A stretch of 64,000 nucleotides of DNA, from assembly GCF_012489685.1 (NCBI RefSeq), contig NC_080044.1, forward strand, positions 33,349,021-33,413,020, in the 5' to 3' direction. This stretch comes from Lotus japonicus. Its lineage: Eukaryota; Streptophyta; Magnoliopsida; Fabales; Fabaceae. Numbering within the stretch: position 1 is the stretch's first letter; the number at the start of each line of letters is the position of its first letter. Both the position numbers and the translations under genes were made by a program. Shown here in pieces: positions 54,259 to 64,000 of this stretch. Under the pieces are notes generated by a model. It did not search any database and had not been told where the DNA came from. It saw only the letters and a list, made by a program, of their open reading frames with translations.

Positions 54259-54468
54259 GTAAGGGCTGGTCTTAGGATCTTTTGGGTAGAATAGGGGTTA
54301 TATCATGAGTTTTCTTGGAAAAATTATGATTCTTGCCATGCTTTGACATGATTTTATGTATGAACTTGATTGATGTGCTTGAGGTTTTGAATATGCAATG
54401 TGTGCTGGACTTTTTCCATGTGATATTGGGTTACACTGTGAACATGTTACTATATTTGATGCGGGTAG
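54259..54468 (+). other. Inferred intron in the F LTR
   Basis: Donor CCCAAG|GTAAGGGCTGGTC, acceptor GCGGGTAG|ATG, 210 nt, T-rich (TTTTCTTGG, TTTTTCC). It has the same boundaries as the 1.3-kb intron of B and H but is much shorter. No transcript evidence. Confidence 0.5.
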
Positions 54469-54873
54469 ATGGTGCTGACTTCACAGTCGTCAGTCCACAT
54501 TCTGGAGCTGAAACTCCTCAATGAGGAGGAAGACCGAGCCTGGATGGCCGACACGTCCGGGATTCGGAGGATTTATGTCGGCGGCGCGGAGTTGACGAGT
54601 TATGACGTGTATGGAGGGGTGATGGAGGTCCAGCGCGTACATGGAGGAACCATTCGTATGCCCTACGCACCTCCACGATTTCAGATTCCCCAGGATGATG
54701 GTTCGAGGGTCTCTTCTGTGGAGCTCGACCCATCTGAAGAAGTAGTGTCCAAGCCTCAAGCGCCGGCCAAGGAGCAGCGGAATGGGTGGCTTGAGGGTTC
54801 TGATGGAGACCCTGCCAATCCAGAAGGGAGGGACGCCAAGAAGAGAGTTGAGGGTATCCTTGGGGCGGAGTGA
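54469..54873 (+). CDS. LTR-encoded ORF of element F
   Basis: A 134-residue ORF starting MVLTSQSSVHILELK right after the TAG acceptor. DTSGIRRIYVGG (residues 28-39) and MPYAPPRFQIP (64-74) align without gaps to the B LTR ORF (offset one residue), and SRVSSVELDPSEE matches SRVSPVKHEDSEE. The C-terminus differs (EGRDAKKRVEGILGAE). Of five base differences in the DTSGIR block, four are synonymous, which points to selection on the protein. It has no signal peptide, membrane segment or known domain. It would precede the PBS and gag in the RNA. Its truncated 5' LTR partner has lost it. Confidence 0.65.
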   Translation: MVLTSQSSVHILELKLLNEEEDRAWMADTSGIRRIYVGGAELTSYDVYGGVMEVQRVHGGTIRMPYAPPRFQIPQDDGSRVSSVELDPSEEVVSKPQAPAKEQRNGWLEGSDGDPANPEGRDAKKRVEGILGAE

Positions 54874-57659
54874 GCTTCGTGCCGAGATATTTTATTTACT
54901 TTTATCAACTCAGTTTTGTAACGGTTGGGGATATTTGAGTACCCTTAATCTTGAATAATTGGCCTCGCATGGGCGAGTGTCTCATTTTGTTATTTTATTT
55001 CATTTCCGGTTCAAACAGTTTATCTTCTGCTAATAGAACCCACGTTTCATTTCATTCTTCGCCCATGATTTATTTATTACGATCAATTGGAGTACAAAGG
55101 AGGTTTAACATTCGAGGTTTTCGTAATAATGAATGGTTTGTCATTAATTAAGAATAATTAATTGAACGACGAAAATTCTTTGTGAAAATGGATATCCGGT
55201 TTTCCGTGACGCACGAGAAATCGGGGCGTTACACCAAACAACAAACAACAAACAAGCAAGGGTCAACTTCTAACACACACACATCATAAGTAGGGTATAC
55301 TACCCTATCAATCACAAGTTCTTCACTAAGCTAACATTCACAAATATGGGAACTATATTAAGTTCTAAGGTTCACAAGTATAGGGAACTATCTCATAATT
55401 CTAAGTTTCACAAGTATAGGGAACTATCTCATAGTTTATTGTTAGTCAATGCTCGTGCACATGCATGCAGACGCTTTGGATATCCATAAGCCAATCCCTT
55501 ATGGAAAGGCAGGACGAACACGACTCCACGATCGGGGTTGGACACCTCCAACACACCGCTGCCCAACAGCTTGATGATCGGGGTTGGACCTCTCCAACGC
55601 ACTGTCGTTTCACGTTCGTCCTTTGTTCAGGTCCATCCCCTAAACGTCACCACTGACTAGCCCAGTCCAGGTCACCAGCCGTGGCTAACCAAGCCCAGTC
55701 CAGGTCACTTGGCCCACAAATGCATGCCATGCAAGTCAGTCATCATCACTAGGCCCTAAGCCCATCACGTTCATCTCTTATGAACAACATATCATCGCAT
55801 AATAACTTGCATGCATAGCAATAAATATAGCTAACACCCTAGGCATATAGGCATGTTCATAATAACACTAGCTAGCATTTATTGCATCATCATATAGCAT
55901 ATCTAGCACATACAACATCAATAGTCCTAGCATCATGCTTGCTAACAATCACAATCACAAACAATTTATCTAGGCCGAGGCCGAAGTGCCCTTACCTCAA
56001 AGGCACGCTTTCCTAGAAGTCTCGGGTTGCTCCTTGAAGCTAGATCTACACTTGGAAATTTCCTACCAACAAACGGACAGAGTAACGTTACTAATCGGAC
56101 AATCGAATCGATCATAAGCCCATCCCCTTGTTGATCACGAAATTCCCCCCCCCCCCAAAAAAACCTTGAAAATCCAAAATCATTTCTTTCATAAGATCAA
56201 ACATTCTTTTCTAAAACATTTTGCTTGAAGATCATAAGAACACTTGAAGAACTTTCGAAGAAAAACATAATTTTCGCATAGATTCAATCCTCCCAAGATC
56301 AAAACCTCCTTTATAAAATCCTTTCTTTGAAGGTCATAAGAACAAAATAAGAACATCAAGAATTTCTTTAAGAAAACCCTCAAATAGATAAACATTTCTA
56401 AGCAACTTGGTTAAAATCATTCTCTTCTGGATTTGGCAGATCAGCTTAAGCTGCAACCACAGAGCATATTGAGAATGACCTTGCTCAAGGCTTAGAAACT
56501 AAACTAACCTAAGAACAAGAAAAATAAAAGAAAGACAAGATAGGGAAAGAGAGCTCACGCAAATGCAGAGGAGAGGAGAGCTCTTGGTGTGAAGAAATGA
56601 GAGGGGGAAAGGCTCTATTTATAGTGAGGGGTGAGAGCCAAGCATTAAATGCTTTTCTTTCTCCCCAGGAAGAAGCCCAAACCCACGAAATTTCCAGCCC
56701 ATTTTAGTGTTTCTAGACTCTTCCAACCTTCCTTGATTCGGTCCTCAAAATTTGTCTTATTTCCTAATTAAATCCCTTTTAAAACTATCATTTAAATCCT
56801 TAATCTCTTAGAATATATAAATCTGAATCCAAAGGGTTTTAAATCAGATGTTAAAAGATCCTTGGAGTTTTTAAAAGTTCAGAAATCAATCCCCCATTAA
56901 TTGAAAGTCAAGAATCAAAATCCATAATATCTCTCCTTCATAAAACCTAGCTAGAAAAGGAAATTACTTGCAAAAGTCTCATTTTCCTTCCTCCACAAGC
57001 CTTGGCCGCCCAACACACTCTCCATGCTCAGATTTTCTCCAAAAAATATTTAAAATAATAGTTTAAATAAAAACCCCAAAATAATTAATGCATTAAATGC
57101 ACCATTTCCCTCCTAAATGCATCAAAACTTCAAATTTAAAATCAAAAATCCTTATCAATAATTTTGGCTCCAAAAATTCGTGCATCAGCTCCATAATACC
57201 TCAAAAATAATTTCAGAATTAATTTTGATATTAAACCATAGGTTAAAATTATTTAAATGCATTTTATTTAAATAAAAACTCATTTTATTTAAATAAAACC
57301 TTCAAAAACCAAAGTAAGGAATATTCCCTCATAGAATATTCTTAAAATCATCCCCAGCACCTCCCCATAAGGTGTGGCCCACGAAATCGTCCTCGTCGAC
57401 TTGATTCGCCAATTCATCGCTGTTGTCGGGTCGATTTTGACCTAAAAGTCGCCGTCGCAGAACCCTAGCAATATTATAGTCAAAATGCTCGTATCGTCGC
57501 GCTCATCAACGTCTAGAGGTTTCTAGGACTTAATATTGCTTCTAATAATTAATCACCTTTTTAAAAGGCATAATATCACATATAGCACAAGTAATTCACA
57601 GAATATTATTTAATATTATTATTAAAATAGTATGCCCTAAAACCGGGTCTTACAAAGCT

Positions 57660-59135
57660 TCTGTCTACGCTTTTAGCCAGGAATCTTTGAAAGGATTTTT
57701 CATATTTAGATTCATGTTTACTATCAGAGGCATCACAAGCAATTATTTCTTCTAACTTAGCAATCTGATTCTTAAGAACAGAGTTAGAATTTACTAAAGC
57801 ATGATTATCATTTTTCAACTCAGAAATAATTTTCTCATGTTCAGAAGGAGTCTTAGAAGCAGCGGATAAATCCTTTTTCAACTTTTTATGTTTAGCTAAT
57901 AAAGAGTTATACTTATCCATAATATCAGACAAAACATGTTTTAGTTCAGAGGTTGAGAAAGAAGCGAATACCTCATTTTCATCGTCTGAGTTAGGATCTT
58001 CTTCTGATGTTGAGTCAGAGTCAGTTGCATCCTTTGACTCTGCTCCTTTGTCTTTGACAATAGCCATGAGCCCTTGAACTTCACCATCAGAGTCAACATC
58101 CTCTGACTCTAATTCGTCAAAAGTCACCATCAGACTTTTCTTTGTCTTGAAGTGCTTCTTTGGCTTCTTGTCCTTTTTCAGTTTTGGACAGTCACTCTTG
58201 TAGTGCCCTGATTCTTTGCACTCGAAACATGTGACTTCCTTGATTGAGGACTTCTTCTGGCGTGATGAGGATTCAGACTTTCCTTTGGCCTTTCCAGAGC
58301 CTCTGTACTTGCTCTGCCTGTGCTTCCAGATGCGGTTGAGTCTCTTGGAGATCAGAGTCAGCTCATCTTCATCAGAATCTTCTGATGCTTCGTTAGATTC
58401 TTCTGCATCAACTTGGAGAGCTTTTGACTTCTCAGATTTAGCCTTCTCAAATTTGGATTTTAAGGCTATAGATTTCTTCCTCAGATCCTGCATCTCTGAG
58501 CGCTTCAGCTCATGACATTTCAGTATGCTGATGAGTTCTTCTAAACTCATACGCTCAACATCTCTTGTAAGCTCTAATGAAGTCACTAAAGGCATCCAGT
58601 TTTCAGGAAGACTTATGATGACCCTTATGACATGATATTTTGTAGTGTAGCTTTTGTTGAGAGGTCTTATTCCAGCTACCAGCAACTGAAATCTGGAAAA
58701 CATATCCTCAATGGACTCATTTGGCTCCATGATGAAGGACTCATACTTCTGGATCAAAGACAACGCCTTAGATTCTTTCACTTTCTTGTTTCCTTCATGA
58801 GACATCTTCAGGGATTCAAAGATGCCCTTGGCAAACTCACGATCTGTAATCTTCTGGTACTCTTCATAGGAAATAGCACTAAGAAGAATAACTCTAGCTT
58901 TGTGGTGCTGTGAGTAAAGCTTCTTTTGTTCAGCAGTCATCTCTGATCTGGAGATCTTCTTGCCTTCTGCATCAACTGGATGCTCATAGCCATCCACAAT
59001 AATATCCCAGAGATCTGCATCGAAGCCCAGAAAGAATCTCTCAATTCTGTCTTTCCAATATTCGAACCTTTGACCGTCGAACATGGGAGGCTTTGCATTG
59101 TAGCCATCTTTTTGCGTTTCACTGGTGGTAGCCAT
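57660..59135 (-). pseudogene. D gag, main part
   Basis: Start MATTSETQKDGYNAKPPMF at 59135-59133, 58 bases after the PBS. FDGQRFEYWKDRIERFF and the following ~200 residues match the copia gag of the UBN2/DUF4219 type, with a single CCHC knuckle CFECKESGHYKSDC (about 58190-58230), then a basic stretch (KKDKKPKKHFKTKK), an acidic Ser/Asp stretch and a coiled coil near the end (LKNDNHALVNSNSVLKNQI). It runs into E at 57659 and continues at 49684; the complete product would be about 636 residues. No stop is seen in this part. Confidence 0.9.
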
Positions 59136-59194
59136 TTGTTTTTCACACCGGCCCGGATCACTGAACACTGTTAGGTATGGTAATCAGAACTTGC

Positions 59195-59206
59195 GCTCTG
59201 ATACCA
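59195..59206 (-). other. Primer-binding site of element D
   Basis: The minus strand reads TGGTATCAGAGCGC, two bases from the LTR end at 59209. Confidence 0.95.
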
Positions 59207-59208
59207 AT

Positions 59209-60414
59209 TGAAGGTATGAAAACGGTAGAAAGGGAGGGTTTGAATAACGTTTTCAGAATAAAACTTCCACCTTAAAGATTTTAGCAAATCTTTCGAGAAC
59301 AAATAAAGTGCTTAAGATAAGAGATAGAGAAGCACACAAGGATTTTATCCTGGTTCACTTGATGAATCACTCAAGCTAGTCCAGTCCACCCGTTAAGGTG
59401 ATTTCTTCCTTCTTAGAATAAAGGCAATCCACTAATCAGGTAATTGTTACAGCTGCACTTGAAACCTACAAGTGACTAACAATACACTGACTTAGCTCAC
59501 ACTAAGATTCACTCTCTTAGTCTTCTCTAGGATCCGATCAACCTTGATCTCCTAAAGGTAACTAAACAACTGTTTAAGAAAGATTGTTTACAAAGAGATT
59601 GCTTCTAAAAAGCTTATAGTAAACACAATGAATTCAAAGATGAAAGAATGCTTAGAAAGTTTGAATATAGCTTGCGCGTGTGAGATTCTTCCAACCGCGT
59701 CTTTCAATCTTCAGCCTCTATTTATACTCCAAGGATTAGGGTTTGAACGCTGCATGGAAATGCTACCGTTGGAGGGCAGTTCTGGAATTTCCAGCTTCTG
59801 TTGTGGCTGAGAATGTTAGGTAGGTCATCAAGATAGTACATTTGCTTTTGTACTTTGGATAGTGACTTGACCTTTAACCTAGTAGACTTTTGATCAGAGG
59901 AATGCTTCGTGTTGGAACTTGTGAAGCTCGTTGATCAGAGTCAGAGGGAAGCATGGATCCTCTGACCATTGTATCTTCTGATTCTGAACTCAGAGCGAAG
60001 TACTTGGTCTTCAGAGCCATCTTGCTTCTGGACTTCAGAGTCTCCACTTTTCAGCTTTTGGATCTTCAGAGTCTTCTATACCATCAGAGCATCTGAACCT
60101 TCAGAGTGTCTGGGTTGTCAGAACTTCTGGATCTTTAGAACTTCAAGTGATTGAGTCCATATCAGAGCTTGTTTGACTTCAGATCTTCTGAAGCTTTTCT
60201 ACTGTTCAGATTGAACATAGAGTTTGCGAAAGCGTTGCTTGAGACACTCTTTGAGCATAGTGCATCTCATTTGTGTGAGATTGGATTAAGGTCAGAGCCT
60301 GTAAAAGCATACTCAGAAAAACACGTTAGAGTATCAAAATTGTTCATACTAAAATGTTAACTTGTAATCATCAAAACATAGAGTTGTACTACTCGATCAA
60401 AACTTTATCTTACA
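59209..60414 (-). repeat. 5' LTR of element D
   Basis: The LTR is 1206 bp with TATA (minus TATAAATA) at 59719-59726. Differences from the 3' LTR are scattered, with no large indel. Its right end lies in the C pol frame. Confidence 0.92.
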
Positions 60415-61923
60415 AGCGGCAACAATTCTGCTCTTCTTCTGAGGCTGTGGATCAGAGGGACCAACTTCCTCTGGAGTGTCTTCATCTGGTTCAGTTTCCT
60501 CTGGAGCTTTGCCTTTGTCAGAAACGTTGATGCTCATATCTGCAAACTTTTCAACTAGCTTTGACTGATCAGAGTCAAGCTTATCATCAAATCTAACATG
60601 AATAGATTCTTCAATAGTTTTAGCATCAGTATTATAAATTCTAAAACCTTTAGATCGTTCAGAGTAGCCAAGTAATAGACATTTACAAGATTTAGAATCA
60701 AACTTATGTAATCTATCCTTAGTATTCAGAGCATAGCAAACACAACCAAAAGGATGAAAATAAGAAATGTTGGGTTTTACTTTCTTCCACAATTCATAAG
60801 GAGTCTTATTCAGAATTGGTCTCACAGAGATTCTATTCTCAATGTAACATGTTGTGTTTACTGCCTCTGCCCAAAAGTGTTTTGCCATGTCAGTTTCTTG
60901 AAGCATGGTTCTTGCCATCTCTTGAAGAGTTCTATTCTTCCTCTCAACAACCCCATTTTGTTGAGGAGTTCTAGGACAAGAGAAATCATGTGCAATTCCA
61001 TAGGAATCAAACTGACTCTCAAACTTGTCATTCTCAAACTCTCCACCATGATCACTTCTGACACGCATAATCCTACAAGCCTTCTCGTTTTGCACTTGGG
61101 CAATAAAGGTAGAAAACACAGAATGAGACTCATCCTTGCGGGATAGAAATTTTACCCATGTCCAGCGGCTATAGTCGTCAACAATGACCATCTCATATCT
61201 CTTGCCACCTATAGACTCAGTTTTCACTGGTCCAAAAAGGTCGATATGCAGAAGTTCCAACGGCCTTAAGGTGGAAACAACATTCTTAGCCTTGAAAGGG
61301 ACTTTTGTAAATTTGTCTTTCTGACATGCTTCACAAAGAGCGTCTGAAGAGAACTTCAGAGTGGGTAAGCCCCTGACAAGGTCAAGCTTACACAGCTGAG
61401 AAATCTTTCTCATACTGGCATGCCCTAACCGTCTATGCCATACCCAGTGCTCCTCATTAACAGAAAGAAGACACTTTACTTTCTGAGTTTCCAACTCAGA
61501 TAATCTGATCTTATAAGTGTTGTTCCTCCTCTTGCTGTTAAACAGAACAGAGCCATCGATCTGACTTACAGCCCTGCAGGACTTTTGATTGAAGATAATA
61601 TCATAACCCGTGTCAGCTAATTGGCTTATAGACAATAAGTTGTGATTTAATCCATCTACTAGCAGAACATTATCAATGCATGGACTATTATCAATACCAA
61701 TAGTACCAGAACCAACAATTTTACCCTTCTCATTTCCTCCAAAGCCAACTTCGCCTCCAGGCTTCAGTTTTAGCTCTTGGAACATACGCCTTTTTCCCGT
61801 CATGTGACGCGAGCATCCACTGTCCAGATACCATGATTGGTGTTTCAGTGGAGCGATCAAGGATATCTGCAACATAGATAATCTTGTCCTTAAGTACCCA
61901 CTTTCCGGGTCCTTTCTTGTTAG
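60415..61923 (-). pseudogene. C pol, protease and integrase
   Basis: Open from 61923 to the D insertion without a stop: protease WYLDSGCSRHMTG (about 61800), integrase finger HRRLGHASM ... CEACQKDKF, catalytic residues within HIDLFGPVKTES, RSDHGGEFEN and NGVVERKNRTLQE, KHFWAEAVNTTCYIENR, CLLLGYSERSKGFR and the acidic linker TEPDEDTPEEVGPSD. It joins the RT piece at 39650 when D is removed. Less damaged than the D copy. Confidence 0.9.
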
Positions 61924-62052
61924 TTACCTCAGAGGTTCTGATGACCTTGGGTTTCTCAACATGATAATGTAAGGGAATTTGAGCATGATATTTAAGCACA
62001 GAAGGAGTTCCCTTTTTACGAGAGGGTTTAGAAATTTTAGCAGGCAATGATT
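61730..62052 (-). pseudogene. C gag, C-terminal remnant
   Basis: The only gag sequence left in C: KGTPSVLKYHAQIPLHYH, KWVLKDKIIYVADIL, TPIMVSGQWMLASHDGKK, stop at 61732-61730. It overlaps pol by about 194 nt in the +1 frame. It is joined at 62052/62053 to the middle of the LTR by a deletion, with CAG shared at the junction. Confidence 0.85.
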
Positions 62053-62417
62053 CAGCTTACTCTTGGACTTCAGAGTCTTCACTACTCAGCTCCTGATGCT
62101 TCAGAGCTTCTGATCCTTCAGAGCGTCTGATCCTTCAGAGCTTCTAGTGAGCTGAATCCATATCAGAGCTTTGTAATCTTCAGATCTTCTGAAGCTTGAA
62201 CTACTGTTCAGATTGAACATAGTACGTGCGAAAGCATTGCAGAGGTTACTCTTTGAGCATTGTGCTTCTAATTTTTGTGAGATAGGTCCAGAGTCTTGAC
62301 CTGTCATTTGAACACTCAGAAAACAACGTTAGAGCACCATAATTGTTCATACTTAATAGTTAACTTGTATTCATCAAAACATAGAGTTGTAGTACTAGAT
62401 CAAAACTTGATCTTACA
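62053..62417 (-). repeat. Remaining part of the C 5' LTR
   Basis: 365 bp matching 3609-3973 of the 3' LTR, ending GATCTTACA beside the TSD GTTAG. The missing 831 bp include the TATA box. Confidence 0.9.
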
Positions 62418-62422
62418 GTTAG

Positions 62423-62742
62423 GACAGAGCATGTAAAATCAGAGAAAGGAATGTTGTATTTCAAATCGGCGAACATATTTTCAAAAAGGTATGTGAAGTT
62501 CTTACCTTGGCTGTTTGCTTTTCCAAAACAACATGGCTCGTCAGGGGAACAAGGAACTATGTCTAGGTAGGCGCATCTAGACCATCAGTGCGAAAATTAT
62601 ACTTAGTGATTAGGTTCATGACAGCTTTAAGAGTACAGTTTTTTGAAAATCTATTTTTAATTTTGCTAGAGACCCATAGAGAGTCTGCGGTAGTTTGAGT
62701 TTTAGGCATATTAGAATTCCTACGAGAACGCTTAGCAGCCAT
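62423..62742 (-). pseudogene. Host gene with putative gypsy-type transposon domain, 5' part
   Basis: Start MAAKRSRRNSNMPKTQTT at 62742. A basic N-terminus, then VMNLITKYNFRTDGLDAP, a stop and frame change near 62560-62565, then VPCSPDEPCCFGKANSQG, FTYLFENMFADLKYN, FSDFTCSVLT up to the C insertion. It continues at 2777 in frame. A TATA-like box lies about 370 bp upstream. Confidence 0.6.
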
Positions 62743-64000
62743 TTTCAAAAGAGATCCTGAAAATAAAGAATTTTGGGGTTATGAGATGAAAAGATGAAGC
62801 CTTGTTAAGTTTTAGTACAATGCAAGTGACATTTTTAAAGCATACGAGTTATGTGTAGTATTTCTGGGTTTTAGAAGAACAGTAAGAAGACTCATAGTGT
62901 TGAGTATAAGTGCAAAAACCAAAATCAAGTGAGCTGGATGAAAAACAGTGAGTGAAGCATGAAGTTTACCTTTGAAACGAGGAGACTTGGAGAATTTCTG
63001 GAAATGGTTGAACAAAGAAAAGTGCAAGAGGAAAATCTCGATCTGGCAAAGAGGAATTCCAAAGAAAGTTTGATAGTGATTGTGAGTAAAGAGAAAGTGA
63101 AAATGGTTGGGTTTTATAGGAAAGGGAGAGGGAAGGTGAAAAGGTAGAAATTGAAAGAAGCAGACGCGTGTTTTCACGCGGACGCTCAGGACCACTCATT
63201 CAAACGTTTCGGTTTGGAGGGACACGTCGACTCAAGACGTTTCAATTTGAAGGGATATGTCGGTCCAGAAGGAAAAACTTTTCTAAGACAGGTTAAGGTT
63301 CTCCATGCTTAAAGGGACATGTTTGTCCAAGAAGCGAAACATTGTAGGAAGGAATGTGACCCTTCATGTGTGAGTTTAACCGTGATTTTAATTTGAATCT
63401 ATGAATACTTATTTTCTCTTTGGTGGTCGTGTCAGTGGGATTTAAAGTACTCAATAACACTGTAGCACCAAGTTCCCAAATATATATAGTATCTTTGTTG
63501 ATGTAATTATGACAGGTAAAGTAATGATGATTTTGAAATTGAAACTTGTCACAGTAAGGGCAAGTGAAATAACAGATGAAATGATTCCTCATCTAAGTGT
63601 ATTCAATTCATTGTGGGCTTACTAAAGACACTTTCGTCTTATTCTAAGTCTTAGTGTCTTGTGGGCTTGTGGTCTGATATGGGCGCACTAGTTTATTTGA
63701 TAATTGGGCTGACCAATCATATGTAACGAATGGGCCGGGAAACCCATGGTTCATTCGGACCAAAACCCAAGTTATAAATATCAGGCGCCACCTAAGCGAT
63801 GGGGGACCTATCATTTCACGCATTTTTACTTGTCTTGTTCAATTTCGCTTGCTCTCAAATTGGTTAGCCTAAGTCTGCTAGTTCCATACTGGAACAATGG
63901 CAGTGGACAAAATTGAAGGTTAGGTTGGAAATGTTATCAGCCCAGCTGAACAAGCCAGACCTTTGGGATGATCGTGTGCATGCTGGCAAAATTAGCGGAG
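62743..64000. other. Flank upstream of the host pseudogene
   Basis: Minus TATA-like TATAAAAC at 63111-63118, followed by a CT-rich leader on the minus strand (63110-62980), fits a promoter for the host pseudogene. Imperfect repeats with GGGACACGTCG, GGGATATGTCGG and GGGACATGTTTG lie at about 63205-63320. From 63330 to the end I see no gene or recognisable element; 63760-63850 has no long frame. Confidence 0.4.

Larger units (their letters stand above)
50211..55233 (+). mobile_element. Element F: Tekay-type Ty3/gypsy element with 5' deletion
   Basis: TGTAAGGCCC at 50211 to GGGGCGTTACA at 55233, TSD CCAAA at 50206-50210 and 55234-55238. The 3' LTR is complete (1695 bp). The 5' LTR stops after 670 bp and joins directly to RT coding, so the rest of the LTR, PBS, gag, PR and the RT start are gone. 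Over 670 bp the two LTRs differ at one position by eye (50842 region, GAGAGAG against GAAAGAG), making it the youngest insertion in the window. Confidence 0.93.
53539..55233 (+). repeat. 3' LTR of F (complete)
   Basis: The LTR is 1695 bp: U3 block at 53598-53820, leader with GAGAGCTCGAGTAGGAGGG at about 54165, donor 54258/54259, short intron, ORF 54469-54873, then about 360 bp of LTR end with no further feature. Confidence 0.93.
49685..57654 (-). mobile_element. Element E: solo Ty3/gypsy LTR, host of F
   Basis: TGTAACGCCCCG ... GGGTCTTACA in plus reading, TSD AAGCT at 49680-49684 and 57655-57659. Without F and one CCAAA it is about 2.94 kb, a single LTR with no interior. Minus TATA (CACTATAAATAGAG) is at 56616-56623, donor TTTGAG|GTAAGGGC at 55996/55995. 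Two small tandem repeats: about 35 bp x3 at 55335-55436 and GATCGGGGTTGGAC x2 at about 55529-55590. The segment 56030-57650 is otherwise AT-rich LTR sequence in which I see no gene. Confidence 0.88.
39651..60414 (-). mobile_element. Element D: SIRE/Maximus-type Ty1/copia retrotransposon, host of G and E
   Basis: LTRs are at 39651-40858 (3') and 59209-60414 (5'). The flanking 5 bp are AGAGG (39646-39650) and AGCGG (60415-60419); the second restores the C coding frame, so the left copy has mutated. Without G and E (and F) it is about 11.4 kb. It has a PBS, gag, PR-IN-RT-RNaseH, the long extra ORF, the antisense ORF and four polypurine tracts, parallel to C. LTR divergence is roughly 2% by eye. 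Stops, a 268-bp RT deletion and an extra-ORF deletion make it inactive. Confidence 0.92.
2778..62417 (-). mobile_element. Element C: SIRE/Maximus-type Ty1/copia retrotransposon, host of H, B and D
   Basis: It is bounded by TGAAGGTATG at 2778 and TTACA at 62417, flanked by GTTAG (2773-2777 and 62418-62422). Removing H, B and D with one TSD copy each leaves about 9.35 kb. Minus-strand order is: partial 5' LTR (62053-62417), the end of gag and PR-IN (62052-60415), RT (39650-38584), RNaseH (16772-16192), a long extra ORF (15848-13103), then polypurine tracts and the 3' LTR (3973-2778). A plus-strand ORF lies at 12473-12862. The PBS, most of gag and 831 bp of the 5' LTR were deleted. The surviving LTR parts differ at roughly 10 of 365 positions by eye, the highest divergence of the full elements here, as expected for the outermost layer. 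Confidence 0.9.

Overview
This window is plant nuclear DNA made almost entirely of nested LTR retrotransposons. A papilionoid legume (Lotus/Trifolium/Medicago type) is the likely source. That is an inference from the SIRE/Maximus-type Ty1/copia elements with TCTTCAGAG-rich LTRs and the Tekay-type Ty3/gypsy chromoviruses. I see no intact ordinary host gene, no rRNA or tRNA gene and no CRISPR array. The only non-LTR substrate is a broken gene with a 'putative gypsy-type transposon' domain (minus strand), whose two halves lie at 62423-62742 and 2309-2777.

The nest can be unpicked from LTR ends and 5-bp target-site duplications (TSDs). K (1-2308, minus) is the terminal LTR of an element running off the left edge. 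C (2778-62417, minus; TSD GTTAG) is a SIRE-type copia element that split the host gene. Three elements landed in C: H (4717-12413, minus gypsy derivative; TSD AATAG), B (16773-38583, minus Tekay-type gypsy; TSD CAAAC) and D (39651-60414, minus SIRE-type copia; TSD AGCGG, left copy mutated to AGAGG). A (24138-35282, plus, deletion-derived gypsy; TSD GTAGC) sits in the gag of B. D carries G (46977-48366, solo Athila/Tat-like LTR; TSD CGTAG) and E (49685-57654, solo gypsy LTR; TSD AAGCT). E carries F (50211-55233, plus Tekay-type gypsy; TSD CCAAA). The deepest chain is host > C > D > E > F. By eye, LTR divergence agrees with this order: about 2-3% for C, about 2% for D and B, about 0.5% for A, and one difference in 670 bp for F.

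Once the insertions are removed, C and D have the same gene plan on the minus strand: 5' LTR, gag (lost in C), PR-IN-RT-RNaseH, a long extra ORF of about 900 codons, then polypurine tracts and the 3' LTR. Both also carry a small ORF of about 129 codons on the opposite strand, convergent with the extra ORF, with a TATA-like box (clear in C) and an AATAAA signal. B and F keep the Tekay-type order gag-PR-RT-RH-IN-chromodomain-like tail. Their LTRs contain a second, unexpected coding unit: a leader ending in a GTAAGGGC splice donor, an intron, and an ORF of 134-146 codons starting exactly at a TAG|ATG acceptor. The B and F proteins align without gaps and differ mainly at synonymous sites in the core. 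A, E, H and K LTRs share the donor; only H has a candidate (shorter, diverged) ORF at the same place.

The two most novel signals are this LTR-encoded ORF/intron of the gypsy elements and the conserved antisense gene of the SIRE-type elements. Neither is explained by the standard gag-pol set. Nearly every pol ORF has stops, frameshifts or deletions; the exception is the F pol, which is open for 913 codons but starts inside a truncated LTR.
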